From: Alphaproteobacteria bacterium | Lineage (GTDB): Bacteria > Pseudomonadota > Alphaproteobacteria > Rhodobacterales > Rhodobacteraceae | Assembly (NCBI GenBank): GCA_030424865.1 | Contig: JAUHVR010000024.1 | Span: 1-57,289, forward strand | Length of the DNA: 57,289 nt | Reading direction: 5' to 3' | In this document: positions 30,984 to 38,954 of the stretch, one piece after another | Position numbering within the stretch: position 1 is the first letter of the stretch | Layout: every line of letters starts with the position of its first letter | Notes under the pieces: model-generated | What the model saw: the letters and a program-made list of their open reading frames with translations, nothing else | Databases searched by the model: none | Told to the model about the DNA's origin: nothing | Made by a program: the position numbers and the translations under genes

Positions 30984-32249
30984 ATGACTATTGAAGTGAA
31001 AGTCCCCGATATCGGCGATTTCTCGGACGTGCCGGTGGTGAGCGTTCTGGTCGCCGTGGGTGACACGATTGCCGAAGAAGATCCGATTGTTGAGCTGGAA
31101 AGCGACAAGGCCACCATGGAGGTGCCATCGAGCGCCGCCGGTGTGGTCAAGGAAATCCTGGTCAGCGAAGGCGACAACGTCAGCGAAGGCGCGGTGATCC
31201 TGATCGTCGAAGGCGACGGCGCAGCAGCTGCCGCCGCCCCGGCGGAAGAGCCCAAAGCCGCCGCACCCGCACCCGCTGCGGCACCGGCCCCCGTGGCCGC
31301 ACCTGCCCCGGCGGTGACGGATGCGGGCTTTGGCAAGGCGCACGCCTCGCCATCGGTGCGCGCTTTTGCCCGGACGCTGGACGTTGAGCTGAGCAAGATC
31401 AACGGCACGGGCCGCAAGGGCCGGATCCTGCGCGAAGACGTGATGAAGTACTTCAAGTCCTCGGCGGCACCTGTTGCAGCTGCCGGTGGCGGCGCCAAGG
31501 GCGGCATGGGCATCCCGCCGATCCCGGCGGTCGACTTCTCGAAGTTCGGTCCCGTCGAAGACGTGGAAATGAGCCGGATCAAAAAGATCTCGGGCCCTGC
31601 GCTGCACCGGTCCTGGCTGAACATCCCGGCGGTCACCCACAACGACGAAGCCGACATCACCGATCTGGACAAGTACCGGAAAGAGATGGACACGATGGCC
31701 AAGGAGAACGGCTATCGCGTGACGCTGCTGTCCTTTGTGATCAAGGCCTCGGTTTCCGCTCTGAAAGAGCACTGGGAGCTGAACAGCTCGGTCCATCCGG
31801 ATGGCGACAAGCTGATCAAGAAGAACTACTACAACATCGGTTTTGCGGCGGACACGCCCAACGGTCTGGTGGTTCCGGTGATCAAGGACGCCGACCGCAA
31901 GGGCATCGTCGAGATTTCGAAGGACCTGATGGAGCTGTCTGGAAAAGCGCGCGCAGGCGAGCTGAAAGGCCCCGACATGCAGGGCGCGACCTTCACCATC
32001 TCGTCGTTGGGCGGCATCGGTGGCACCTCGTTCACCCCGATCGTGAATGCGCCTGAAGTGGCCATTCTGGGCCTGACCCGGTCGAAGATGGCACCGGTTT
32101 GGGACAAGGCGTCTGAGACATTTGTGCCCCGCCTGATGCAGCCGTTGTCGCTGAGCTATGACCACCGCGCGGTGGATGGTGCTTTGGCGGCGCGCTTCTG
32201 CGTGACGCTGAAGACGCTCTTGGGCGATATGCGGAAACTGATGTGGTAA
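30984..32249 (+). CDS. aceF: Dihydrolipoyl acetyltransferase E2 of pyruvate dehydrogenase
   Basis: A 421-residue E2 with a single N-terminal lipoyl domain (lipoyl Lys42 in ESDKATMEV), fewer than the three in E. coli. An Ala/Pro-rich linker follows (about 78-108). The E1/E3-binding domain is at about 115-152 (HASPSVRAFARTLDVELSKI). The catalytic domain ends with the active-site stretch SYDHRAVDGALAARF. It forms the structural core of the complex and makes acetyl-CoA. Start ATG 30984 has CGAGGAGA upstream. It is 11 bases before lpdA. Confidence 0.95.
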   Translation: MTIEVKVPDIGDFSDVPVVSVLVAVGDTIAEEDPIVELESDKATMEVPSSAAGVVKEILVSEGDNVSEGAVILIVEGDGAAAAAAPAEEPKAAAPAPAAAPAPVAAPAPAVTDAGFGKAHASPSVRAFARTLDVELSKINGTGRKGRILREDVMKYFKSSAAPVAAAGGGAKGGMGIPPIPAVDFSKFGPVEDVEMSRIKKISGPALHRSWLNIPAVTHNDEADITDLDKYRKEMDTMAKENGYRVTLLSFVIKASVSALKEHWELNSSVHPDGDKLIKKNYYNIGFAADTPNGLVVPVIKDADRKGIVEISKDLMELSGKARAGELKGPDMQGATFTISSLGGIGGTSFTPIVNAPEVAILGLTRSKMAPVWDKASETFVPRLMQPLSLSYDHRAVDGALAARFCVTLKTLLGDMRKLMW

Positions 32250-32260
32250 GGAGCTGATAA

Positions 32261-34036
32261 ATGGACGTCAAAGTACCTGATATCGGTGATTTTTCCGATG
32301 TGCCCGTGGTCAGCGTTCTGGTGTCGGTTGGCGATGTGATCGCCGCCGAGGACCCGCTGATCGAAATTGAAAGCGACAAGGCGACGATGGAAGTGCCAAG
32401 CCCGGCAGCAGGCAAGGTTGTGTCCATTGCCGTGGCCGAGGGGGACAACGTGTCGGAAGGCACTGTTATCCTGCAGCTGGAAGCGGATGGCGCTTCGGCT
32501 GAGCCGGCCTCGGGGGCCGTCGCGCCTTCCGGCGCGCAGGTTCAATCTGAGGCCCCCTCGGCCGCTGCGGCTGCGCCGCAGAGCGTAGCGGCGACCGGCA
32601 CCGCAACCGGCCAGGGCGATGTGCATGCGCAGGTCGTTGTGCTGGGGTCTGGCCCCGGTGGTTACACCGCGGCCTTCCGCGCGGCGGACCTGGGGCTCAA
32701 GACCGTTCTGATCGAACGCAACCCGACCTTGGGTGGTGTCTGTCTGAACGTCGGCTGTATCCCGTCAAAGGCCTTGTTGCATGTCGCCAAGGTGATCACC
32801 GAGGCCGAAGAGATGGGCAGCCATGGTGTGTCCTTTGGCAAGCCAGAGATCGACCTCGAAGCCCTGCGCGGCTTCAAGGACGACGTGGTGGGCAAGCTGA
32901 CCGGTGGTCTGGCCGGCATGTCCAAGGGCCGCAAGGTCGACGTTGTGCGCGGCTACGGCAAGTTCACCGGCCCCAACATGATCGAGGTTCAGGGCGACGA
33001 TGGCGTGACCACCGTCAGCTTTGACCAGTGCATCATCGCCGCCGGCTCCGAGCCTGTGGCGCTGCCTTTCATCCCCGAAGACGACCGGGTGATCGACTCG
33101 ACCGGCGCGCTGGAACTGAAGGACGTGCCGAACCGCATGCTGGTTCTGGGCGGCGGCATCATCGGTCTGGAAATGGCCTGTGTCTATGATGCGCTGGGCG
33201 CGAACATCACCGTGGTCGAGCTGATGGATCAGATCATCCCGGGCGCGGACAAGGACATCGTCAAACCGCTGATGACCCGCATCAAGGGCCGGTACGAGAA
33301 CATCCACCTCAAGACCAAAGTTACCGCGGTCGAGGCCAAGGATGACGGCATGCATGTCACGTTCGAAGACGACAAGGGTGAAAGCTTTTCGGATGTCTTT
33401 GACAAGGTGCTGGTCGCCGTGGGCCGCAAGCCCAACGGCAAGCTGATCGATGCCGAGAAGGCCGGTGTTGCGGTTGATGACCGGGGCTTTATCGCCGTGG
33501 ACAGCCAGCAGCGCACGGGTGTACCGCATATCTTTGCCATCGGCGATGTCGTTGGCCAGCCCATGCTGGCGCACAAGGCCGTGCACGAGGGTAAGGTGGC
33601 CGCCGAGGTCTGCGCGGGGCAAAAACGTCACTTCGATGCGCGTCTGATCCCTTCGGTCGCTTACACCGATCCCGAAGTGGCCTGGTGCGGCGTGACCGAA
33701 ACCGAAGCCAAGGCCAAAGGCATCAAGTTCGAAAAGGGTGTGTTCCCCTGGGCGGCCTCGGGCAAGGCGCTGTCGAACGGACGCAGCGAAGGTGTGACCA
33801 AGCTGCTGTTTGATCCCGAAGACGACCGTGTGATCGGCGCCTGCATCGTGGGCACCAACGCGGGCGACCTGATCTCGGAAGCCGCTTTGGCGATCGAGAT
33901 GGGCGCAGATGCGGTTGATCTGGGTCATACCATTCACCCACACCCGACGCTGTCGGAAACGGTGAACTTTGCGGCAGAGATGTTCGAAGGCACGATCACC
34001 GACCTGATGCCGCCGAAAAAGAAGAAAAAGCACTAA
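32261..34036 (+). CDS. lpdA: Dihydrolipoyl dehydrogenase E3 with N-terminal lipoyl domain
   Basis: A 591-residue E3, longer than the usual 465-475 because it begins with its own lipoyl domain (Lys40 in ESDKATMEV) and an Ala-rich linker (about 80-122). The flavoprotein part has FAD motif GSGPGGYTAAFRAADLG, redox disulfide GGVCLNVGCIPSK, NAD motif LGGGIIGLEMA and catalytic HPHPTLSE near the end. The C-terminus is unusually basic (PPKKKKKH). It reoxidises E2 dihydrolipoate. The lipoyl domain shares several exact stretches with the E2 lipoyl domain (VPDIGDFSDVPVVSVLV), pointing to duplication within the operon. A strong hairpin follows. Confidence 0.95.
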   Translation: MDVKVPDIGDFSDVPVVSVLVSVGDVIAAEDPLIEIESDKATMEVPSPAAGKVVSIAVAEGDNVSEGTVILQLEADGASAEPASGAVAPSGAQVQSEAPSAAAAAPQSVAATGTATGQGDVHAQVVVLGSGPGGYTAAFRAADLGLKTVLIERNPTLGGVCLNVGCIPSKALLHVAKVITEAEEMGSHGVSFGKPEIDLEALRGFKDDVVGKLTGGLAGMSKGRKVDVVRGYGKFTGPNMIEVQGDDGVTTVSFDQCIIAAGSEPVALPFIPEDDRVIDSTGALELKDVPNRMLVLGGGIIGLEMACVYDALGANITVVELMDQIIPGADKDIVKPLMTRIKGRYENIHLKTKVTAVEAKDDGMHVTFEDDKGESFSDVFDKVLVAVGRKPNGKLIDAEKAGVAVDDRGFIAVDSQQRTGVPHIFAIGDVVGQPMLAHKAVHEGKVAAEVCAGQKRHFDARLIPSVAYTDPEVAWCGVTETEAKAKGIKFEKGVFPWAASGKALSNGRSEGVTKLLFDPEDDRVIGACIVGTNAGDLISEAALAIEMGADAVDLGHTIHPHPTLSETVNFAAEMFEGTITDLMPPKKKKKH

Positions 34037-34045
34037 GCTTTGACC

Positions 34046-34072
34046 AGAGGGCCCCAGTGTCTGGGGCCCTCT
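34046..34072 (+). terminator. Hairpin after the pyruvate dehydrogenase operon
   Basis: AGAGGGCCCCA / TGGGGCCCTCT arms with a short loop (34046-34072) lie about 10 bases after lpdA. The stem is long and GC-rich but has no T-tract. It may terminate poorly or protect the 3' end. The following bases up to the aroA start (34073-34280) hold no gene. Confidence 0.6.
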
Positions 34073-34280
34073 GACCCAACAGGGCCGGAATTGGCCTGAC
34101 GTTACCCAGTATCGCGATTTCGGCCCTGGCCGCACCCGGTTCTCCCCGGGGAGTGCATGCTGTTAACTTGCGCCATGCACCTCTCGTCCGGGTGCGGCCA
34201 CCGCCCGCAAGACTTCTGCTTTTCCCCCCCGCGCTTCTCGGCTAGGTACAGCGCTAACACAGAGGGACTCGGGGGCAGAC

Positions 34281-35573
34281 ATGGCATATTCGGACGGACC
34301 CAAACTTGCGACGTTGACCGGCTATGATCCCGCGTCGTCGGCGCAGATTATCGTGCCCGGGTCCAAGTCGATCACAAACCGGGTTCTGCTGATTGCGGCT
34401 TTGGCCAAGGGCAAAAGCCTGTTGCGCCGCCCGTTGTTTTCCGAAGATACCGCCGCGATGCGCGATTGCCTGGATGCGCTGGGCGTCACGGTCGAGGTGC
34501 TGGACAGCGGCGATGTCGAGGTGACCGGCACCGGCACACTGGCTGCGCCTACCCGTGACCTTTTCGTCGAGAACGCAGGCACCGCGGCGCGCTTTCTGAC
34601 CGCCGCTGCAGGCCTTGCGGGTGGGGCTGTCACGCTGGACGGCAACAGCTACATGCGCAAGCGACCCATTGGTCCACTGGTGCAGGCCTTGCGGGCGCTG
34701 GGTCTGTCGGTGACGGCGACGCAAGGCTGCATGCCGGTGCAGGTGTCGGGGCAGGGGATCCTGGCCGGGATGGGCGAACGGCCCGTGGTCAAGATCGACG
34801 CGGGCTATTCCTCGCAATATGTCTCGGCGATGATGATGATCGGGCCGCTTTTGCCCAAGGGGCTGGATCTGCGCCTGACCGGGGCGGGTGACAAGATCGA
34901 TGCCGCCGGGTATCTGGATGTGACGCTGGACTGCATGGCCGCCTTTGGTGTGACGCCTGCGCTGCAGGAACCGGGGCGCTGGGTCTTTGACCCCCAAAGC
35001 TACGAGGCGCGCGACTACACGGTCGAGCCCGACTATTCGGCGGCAACCTATTACTGGGCGGCGCAAGAGCTGGGCCAGACCGAGATCGAGATCCTGGATG
35101 CCGATCCGCAGAACACCCGACAGCCAGATGCGAAATCCGAACTGGTCATGCGGCAGTTCCCGGCCATGCCTGCCGAAGTCGACGGGTCACAGATGCAGGA
35201 TTCGGTGCCGACCCTTGCGGTTCTGGCGGCCTTCAACGACACAGCCGTTCGGTTCACCGGCATCGCCAACCTGCGGGTCAAGGAATGCGACCGGATCGAG
35301 GCTGTGGCCAACGGTCTGAACGCGATCAAGCCGGGGCTGGCGGTGGTCGAAGGGGATGACCTGACGGTCATGGGCGGCCTGCAGGCGGACCCCGGGGCCG
35401 CGCCTGCCGTGATCGATTCGGTTGACGACCACCGGATTGCGATGTGCTTTGCGCTGGTTGCGCTGCGCGGCGTGCCGGTGTCGATCACCCACCCGATGTG
35501 CGTGCAAAAGACCTTTCCGACCTACTGGGACGAGCTGGCGAAACTGGGCGTTTCCGTCCGGTTCGAGGACTGA
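34281..35573 (+). CDS. aroA: EPSP synthase (3-phosphoshikimate 1-carboxyvinyltransferase), class I-like
   Basis: A 430-residue enzyme of the EPSP synthase/MurA fold, which joins phosphoenolpyruvate to shikimate-3-phosphate. PGSKS is at 26-30, ENAGTAARF at 97-105 (standard enzymes have GNAGTAMR), catalytic Asp307 in MQDSVPTL, and VKECDRIE at 333-340. The class I PGSKS form differs from the GDKS-type class II enzyme usually found in Rhodobacterales, so this could be a second or specialised copy. That is inference. Start ATG 34281. It stands alone between the pyruvate dehydrogenase operon and a convergent gene. Confidence 0.85.
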   Translation: MAYSDGPKLATLTGYDPASSAQIIVPGSKSITNRVLLIAALAKGKSLLRRPLFSEDTAAMRDCLDALGVTVEVLDSGDVEVTGTGTLAAPTRDLFVENAGTAARFLTAAAGLAGGAVTLDGNSYMRKRPIGPLVQALRALGLSVTATQGCMPVQVSGQGILAGMGERPVVKIDAGYSSQYVSAMMMIGPLLPKGLDLRLTGAGDKIDAAGYLDVTLDCMAAFGVTPALQEPGRWVFDPQSYEARDYTVEPDYSAATYYWAAQELGQTEIEILDADPQNTRQPDAKSELVMRQFPAMPAEVDGSQMQDSVPTLAVLAAFNDTAVRFTGIANLRVKECDRIEAVANGLNAIKPGLAVVEGDDLTVMGGLQADPGAAPAVIDSVDDHRIAMCFALVALRGVPVSITHPMCVQKTFPTYWDELAKLGVSVRFED

Positions 35574-35589
35574 CCGGACCGCAGTTGAA

Positions 35590-35612
35590 GGACCCGCAAA
35601 CGCGCCGGGTCC
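35590..35612. terminator. Convergent-gene hairpin between aroA and the secreted protein
   Basis: GGACCCG / CGGGTCC arms with a nine-base loop (35590-35612) sit exactly between the two convergent stop codons. There is no T-tract, so its strength is uncertain. Confidence 0.5.
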
Positions 35613-35613
35613 A

Positions 35614-36180
35614 TCACTTTGCGTAGCGCGCTTTCAACGCGATCTTTCGCGCGTCTGAACGGATCTGGCTTTGTGCCGAATAGGACAATCCAGCCACCCT
35701 GCGCCGTTGTTCCAGCACCCTGGACTGGAATATCGTCGCGGCGTCCGCAGTGTTTCCGGCCCTCAGAAGGGTCAGGATCTCTTGCCCCGCGCTGCGCAGA
35801 TCGAGATGCAAGGTGTACAGCTCTTCGGCGGTCGAAAGGGTGTTTTCGTCAACGGTCTTGCTGCGACGGATCGTCTGGATCGCGCGCACGGCGTCATTTT
35901 CGCTTTCGTCCAACGCGTTGTACAGGCGAAGGGTGTATTTCTGGATGTCGGTTCCGTTCAAACTGTAGTTGTACTCCCACCCGTGATCGGCGCCCATGAT
36001 GGCGATGGATTGCCAGAACACCAACTCTTCGGACACCCGATACAGCGTGTCGAGCTGCTCTTGCAGCTTTGCCATCTCGGACAGGGAGGCAAGGGCAAGC
36101 TTTTTGGGATCTTCGTCTGCCGAGGCCGGGACGGCAAGACACACGCCCATCGCAAGAAAGATCAGAATCAACAGTCGCAT
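35614..36180 (-). CDS. Secreted helical protein of unknown function
   Basis: A 188-residue protein from ATG 36180 (an upstream in-frame start is rejected). A Sec signal peptide is clear at 1-22 (MRLLILIFLAMGVCLAVPASA). The mature part looks mainly alpha-helical and charged, with no cysteine; one glycine-rich HGWEYNYSLNG segment breaks it. No family recognised. It follows chrR in the same direction with only 54 bases between them, and its ribosome-binding site GGGGAG lies inside a hairpin, so it may belong to the rpoE-chrR transcript with its own translational control. Confidence 0.7.
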   Translation of the reverse strand: MRLLILIFLAMGVCLAVPASADEDPKKLALASLSEMAKLQEQLDTLYRVSEELVFWQSIAIMGADHGWEYNYSLNGTDIQKYTLRLYNALDESENDAVRAIQTIRRSKTVDENTLSTAEELYTLHLDLRSAGQEILTLLRAGNTADAATIFQSRVLEQRRRVAGLSYSAQSQIRSDARKIALKARYAK

Positions 36181-36187
36181 AGCCGTG

Positions 36188-36208
36188 CTCCCCGAAGTGC
36201 TCGGGGAG
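36188..36208 (-). promoter_or_regulatory. Hairpin that hides the ribosome-binding site of the secreted protein
   Basis: CTCCCCGA (36188-36195) and TCGGGGAG (36201-36208) form a perfect eight-base stem with a five-base loop. On the minus-strand mRNA the GGGGAG Shine-Dalgarno of the gene starting at 36180 is within the second arm, eight bases before its ATG. It could be an intercistronic processing or terminator hairpin after chrR, or an RNA switch; the sequence does not decide. Confidence 0.55.
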
Positions 36209-36234
36209 TGTAGCACGGATTGCGGTGATTTTCC

Positions 36235-36879
36235 TCAGATCCGCAGGAACGGCTGCGCGATCCGGGGCAAGAGCCCCCGGAACTTCAGCGGCGCGTCGGT
36301 GACGGCAAGGCAGATGCAGTCCTCTCCGATCTCGGCGATCGGCGTGTGTTCGTCGGCCTCGGTTGCAATCTCTATGTCACCACGGGCAAAGACATCTTCC
36401 TCGTCACGAAAGGCCCCTTGCAGCACAAGGGTCAGTTCGATGCCGCGGTGGCCGTGATCGGGCACACCAACGCCCGAAGGAATGTACAGCAGTCGCGCCG
36501 TCGCCGCCTTTGACGTCGGCAAGATGGCCTGTTTCACGCCCATCCCGACCGGTGACCACTTCACGGCGTCCAACCCGCCGCCCACATAGTCAAGCAGCGG
36601 AGCGGGCAGAACCGCATCGCGGCGGGGCTTGGGTGGGGCAACTGGCGCGCTTTCCGGGGCACGAATGCTGGCCAGCGCTGCGTTCAGACTGTCAGAGGAC
36701 ATCGCGACGCCGTCGCACCCGTTCATCACGGACCCGCCCATTGCATCATAGGTGTCTACGGCCGCGCGGCAGTCGTCACATAGCGAGATATGCGTGGCCA
36801 CAGCCAGGTTCACGGCTTCGGGCAGAGTTCCGGCTGCATAGCCGATCATCAGGTCTTCGGTCAGGTGATGTTTGATCAT
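36235..36879 (-). CDS. chrR: ChrR-type zinc anti-sigma factor with cupin domain
   Basis: A 214-residue ChrR, which holds RpoE inactive and releases it on singlet-oxygen stress. The N-terminal zinc site has His5 and H30-x3-C34-x2-C37 (HISLCDDC). The C-terminal cupin contains DHGHRGIELT and HTPIAE with the metal-binding His/Glu set (near 134-175), matching Rhodobacter sphaeroides ChrR (known from that family). ATG 36879 gives a length close to the 213 of that protein; an in-frame GTG 36891 that overlaps the rpoE stop is the alternative. The end LLPRIAQPFLRI is typical. It is coupled to rpoE. Confidence 0.93.
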   Translation of the reverse strand: MIKHHLTEDLMIGYAAGTLPEAVNLAVATHISLCDDCRAAVDTYDAMGGSVMNGCDGVAMSSDSLNAALASIRAPESAPVAPPKPRRDAVLPAPLLDYVGGGLDAVKWSPVGMGVKQAILPTSKAATARLLYIPSGVGVPDHGHRGIELTLVLQGAFRDEEDVFARGDIEIATEADEHTPIAEIGEDCICLAVTDAPLKFRGLLPRIAQPFLRI

Positions 36880-36887
36880 CGTTACGT

Positions 36888-37439
36888 TCACTTCATGGAT
36901 TGGCGCAGTCGGTTCAGCGCCAGACGGATTCGGGATTTGATCGTACCCAGCGGCAGACCCGTGACCGAGGCGATCTCGGAATGGCTCAGGTCGCCGAAGT
37001 AGGCTTTTTCGATCAAGGCACGTTGTGTTTCAGGCAGGGCGGCCATCGCTTGACCCAGTGCATCGCATTCCTGCTGCAGGGCTAGGGCATCGGCCTGGTC
37101 GGGTTCGGCCTCGGGACCCCAGGTCAGGTCCTCGGCCTCGGGGCGGCGTTCCTTGCGCAGAAGGTCAATCCGCCGGTTCCGGGCGATCGTGAAGATCCAG
37201 GTGGCCACGCTGGCGCGGGCCGGATCGAACAGATGCGCCTTGCGCCAAACCGTGGTCATCACGTCTTGCGCGCAATCCTCGGCCATCGTGGCCTCGGCAC
37301 CGGATTTCATCAGGAACGCCTTGATGCGTGGGGCAAAGTGATTGAACAGCGCGATAAACGCCGCTTCATCTCGCGCATCGCGCACCTTCACCATCAAGAC
37401 AGCCCAGTCAGCGTTAGACTTTGCCCCCTTTTCAGTCAC
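36888..37439 (-). CDS. rpoE: ECF sigma factor RpoE (ECF11 type)
   Basis: A 183-residue group IV sigma factor when read from GTG 37439, which has AGGAAA seven bases upstream. The long frame to 37634 would start upstream of the promoter and is rejected. Region 2 includes ASVATWIFTIARNRRIDLLRK. Region 4 contains GDLSHSEIASVTGLPLGTIKSRIRLALNRLR. The protein resembles R. sphaeroides RpoE, which drives the singlet-oxygen response. An RpoE-type promoter is placed at 37537-37566, implying autoregulation and a 5' leader of about 90 bases. It is followed by chrR in one transcript. Confidence 0.93.
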   Translation of the reverse strand: MTEKGAKSNADWAVLMVKVRDARDEAAFIALFNHFAPRIKAFLMKSGAEATMAEDCAQDVMTTVWRKAHLFDPARASVATWIFTIARNRRIDLLRKERRPEAEDLTWGPEAEPDQADALALQQECDALGQAMAALPETQRALIEKAYFGDLSHSEIASVTGLPLGTIKSRIRLALNRLRQSMK

Positions 37440-37536
37440 TTGGCGTTTCCTGACCTTTGTATGTCCATGCCCATTGACCCCGGGCATGGCCAGGAGTTCG
37501 TCTTCTAGATCGAGTTCAACGGTGCTTAACATGGAC

Positions 37537-37566
37537 TGTTTACGCATGTCTGCGCCGGTTGGATCA
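37537..37566 (-). promoter_or_regulatory. RpoE-type promoter of rpoE-chrR
   Basis: On the minus strand TGATCC (37566-37561) is followed by an 18-base spacer and TAAACA (37542-37537). This matches the RpoE consensus known for Rhodobacter (TGATCC, about 18 bases, TAAG/A). The position, about 100 bases before the rpoE GTG, suits autoregulation. Confidence 0.75.
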
Positions 37567-37591
37567 CTGAAGAAATCTTTTTTCTTAACAG

Positions 37592-37621
37592 TCATCCGAA
37601 TGTCTACGGCGCGCGTAAACT
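37592..37621 (+). promoter_or_regulatory. Divergent RpoE-type promoter of the flavoprotein operon
   Basis: On the plus strand TCATCC (37592-37597) is followed by an exact 18-base spacer and TAAACT (37616-37621). It differs from the rpoE promoter -35 by one base. The spacer and -10 match the rpoE promoter in form, placing transcription start near 37628, about 25 bases before the flavoprotein ATG. Confidence 0.65.
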
Positions 37622-37652
37622 GAACACCAAACAAACGGAAAAGAGACCGCGT

Positions 37653-38954
37653 ATGCCTTTTGAAAACTCGCCTGCCGCACCAAGGAACATCGCCGTGGTG
37701 GGCGCCGGTATTTCCGGGATGGGGGCGGCCATGATGCTGTCAGCTGAACACCGGGTGACATTGATCGAGGCAGCGCCGCGCCTGGGTGGCCATGCGCGGA
37801 CCAAAATTGCAGGCAAGCGCGGTGATCAGCCGGTGGACACCGGGTTCATCGTGTTCAACTACGCCAACTATCCGCACCTGACAGCCTTGTTCGATCAACT
37901 GGACGTGCCCGTGGCGGAAAGCAACATGAGCTTTGCAGCCTCCTTGCGGAACGGGGCGATGGAATACGGGCTCGAGGATCTGGGCGCGATCTTTGCGCAG
38001 AAAAGCAATTTGGCCGACCCCCGGTTCTGGCGGATGCTGCGCGATGTGATGCGGTTCAATGCGCGGGCGCTGGACGCGGCCAACGACCAGACCCAAAGCC
38101 TTGGTGATTTCCTGGACCAGATGCGTCTGGGCGACTGGTTCCGGCGCTATTACCTGCTGCCGCTCTCGGGCGCGATCTGGTCGACGCCGGCGCAAAAAAT
38201 CCTGGATTTCCCGGCCTACGCGCTGATCCGGTTCTTTGAAAACCACGCGTTGTTGCACCACACCGGCCAGCACCAATGGTTCACGGTTGAGGGTGGATCG
38301 GCGCAATATGTTTGGCGGCTCGAAGCCGCGATGCGGGCGCGTGGCGTGGACATCCGCCTTGGTGCCCCGGTTCAGGGCATCCGCCGCCACCCGGTTGGCG
38401 TCGACATCCGAACCATGGGTGGCACGTGGGAGCACTTTGACGACGTGGTCATGGCCACGCATTCCGACGACACGCTGAAGATGCTGAGCGACGCAAGCCC
38501 CGAGGAGCAGGCCGGGCTGGGCGCGATCCGCTATCAGCCGAACGAGGTGGTGCTGCATGCAGACGACTCGGTCATGCCGAAGCGCAAGCGCTGCTGGGCG
38601 TCTTGGAACTACACCGAAGAGGTGGGGCAGGACACCGAGATGAACACCATCGACCTGACCTATTGGATGAACAAGCTGCAGCCCATTCCCAAGGACGATC
38701 CCATGTTCGTGACGCTGAATTCGCGCCGGACGATCCGCGAAGAGCTGATCTATGACAGCACGGTGCTGCGGCACCCGGTCTATGATCTGGCGGCGCTTGA
38801 GGGGCAAAAGCGCATCAGCGCCTTGAACGGCACGCGCAACACATGGTTCTGCGGGGCGTGGATGAAGAACGGGTTCCACGAAGACGGGCTGTCAAGCGCT
38901 GTTGACGTTGTTGACGCGATCCGCGCCCGCACCGCCCTGACCGAGGCCGCATGA
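37653..38954 (+). CDS. FAD-dependent oxidoreductase (amine oxidase / COG2907 type)
   Basis: A 433-residue flavoprotein. The dinucleotide fold is NIAVVGAGISGMGAAMML (near residues 10-27), then RLGGHART. The rest fits the flavin amine-oxidase/desaturase-like group (COG2907), with DTGFIVFNYANYPHLT and the closing TWFCGAWMKNGFHEDGL. Such genes lie beside DUF1365 genes in RpoE regulons, and in R. sphaeroides related genes were linked to ChrR turnover and fatty-acid modification (recalled, not shown here). A ribosome-binding stretch GGAAAAGAGA precedes ATG 37653. Its ATGA overlaps the DUF1365 gene. Confidence 0.87.
   Translation: MPFENSPAAPRNIAVVGAGISGMGAAMMLSAEHRVTLIEAAPRLGGHARTKIAGKRGDQPVDTGFIVFNYANYPHLTALFDQLDVPVAESNMSFAASLRNGAMEYGLEDLGAIFAQKSNLADPRFWRMLRDVMRFNARALDAANDQTQSLGDFLDQMRLGDWFRRYYLLPLSGAIWSTPAQKILDFPAYALIRFFENHALLHHTGQHQWFTVEGGSAQYVWRLEAAMRARGVDIRLGAPVQGIRRHPVGVDIRTMGGTWEHFDDVVMATHSDDTLKMLSDASPEEQAGLGAIRYQPNEVVLHADDSVMPKRKRCWASWNYTEEVGQDTEMNTIDLTYWMNKLQPIPKDDPMFVTLNSRRTIREELIYDSTVLRHPVYDLAALEGQKRISALNGTRNTWFCGAWMKNGFHEDGLSSAVDVVDAIRARTALTEAA

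Noticed and set aside
37440-37634. Long N-terminal extension of RpoE
   Set aside because: It would begin upstream of the RpoE-type promoter and adds residues absent from the family.
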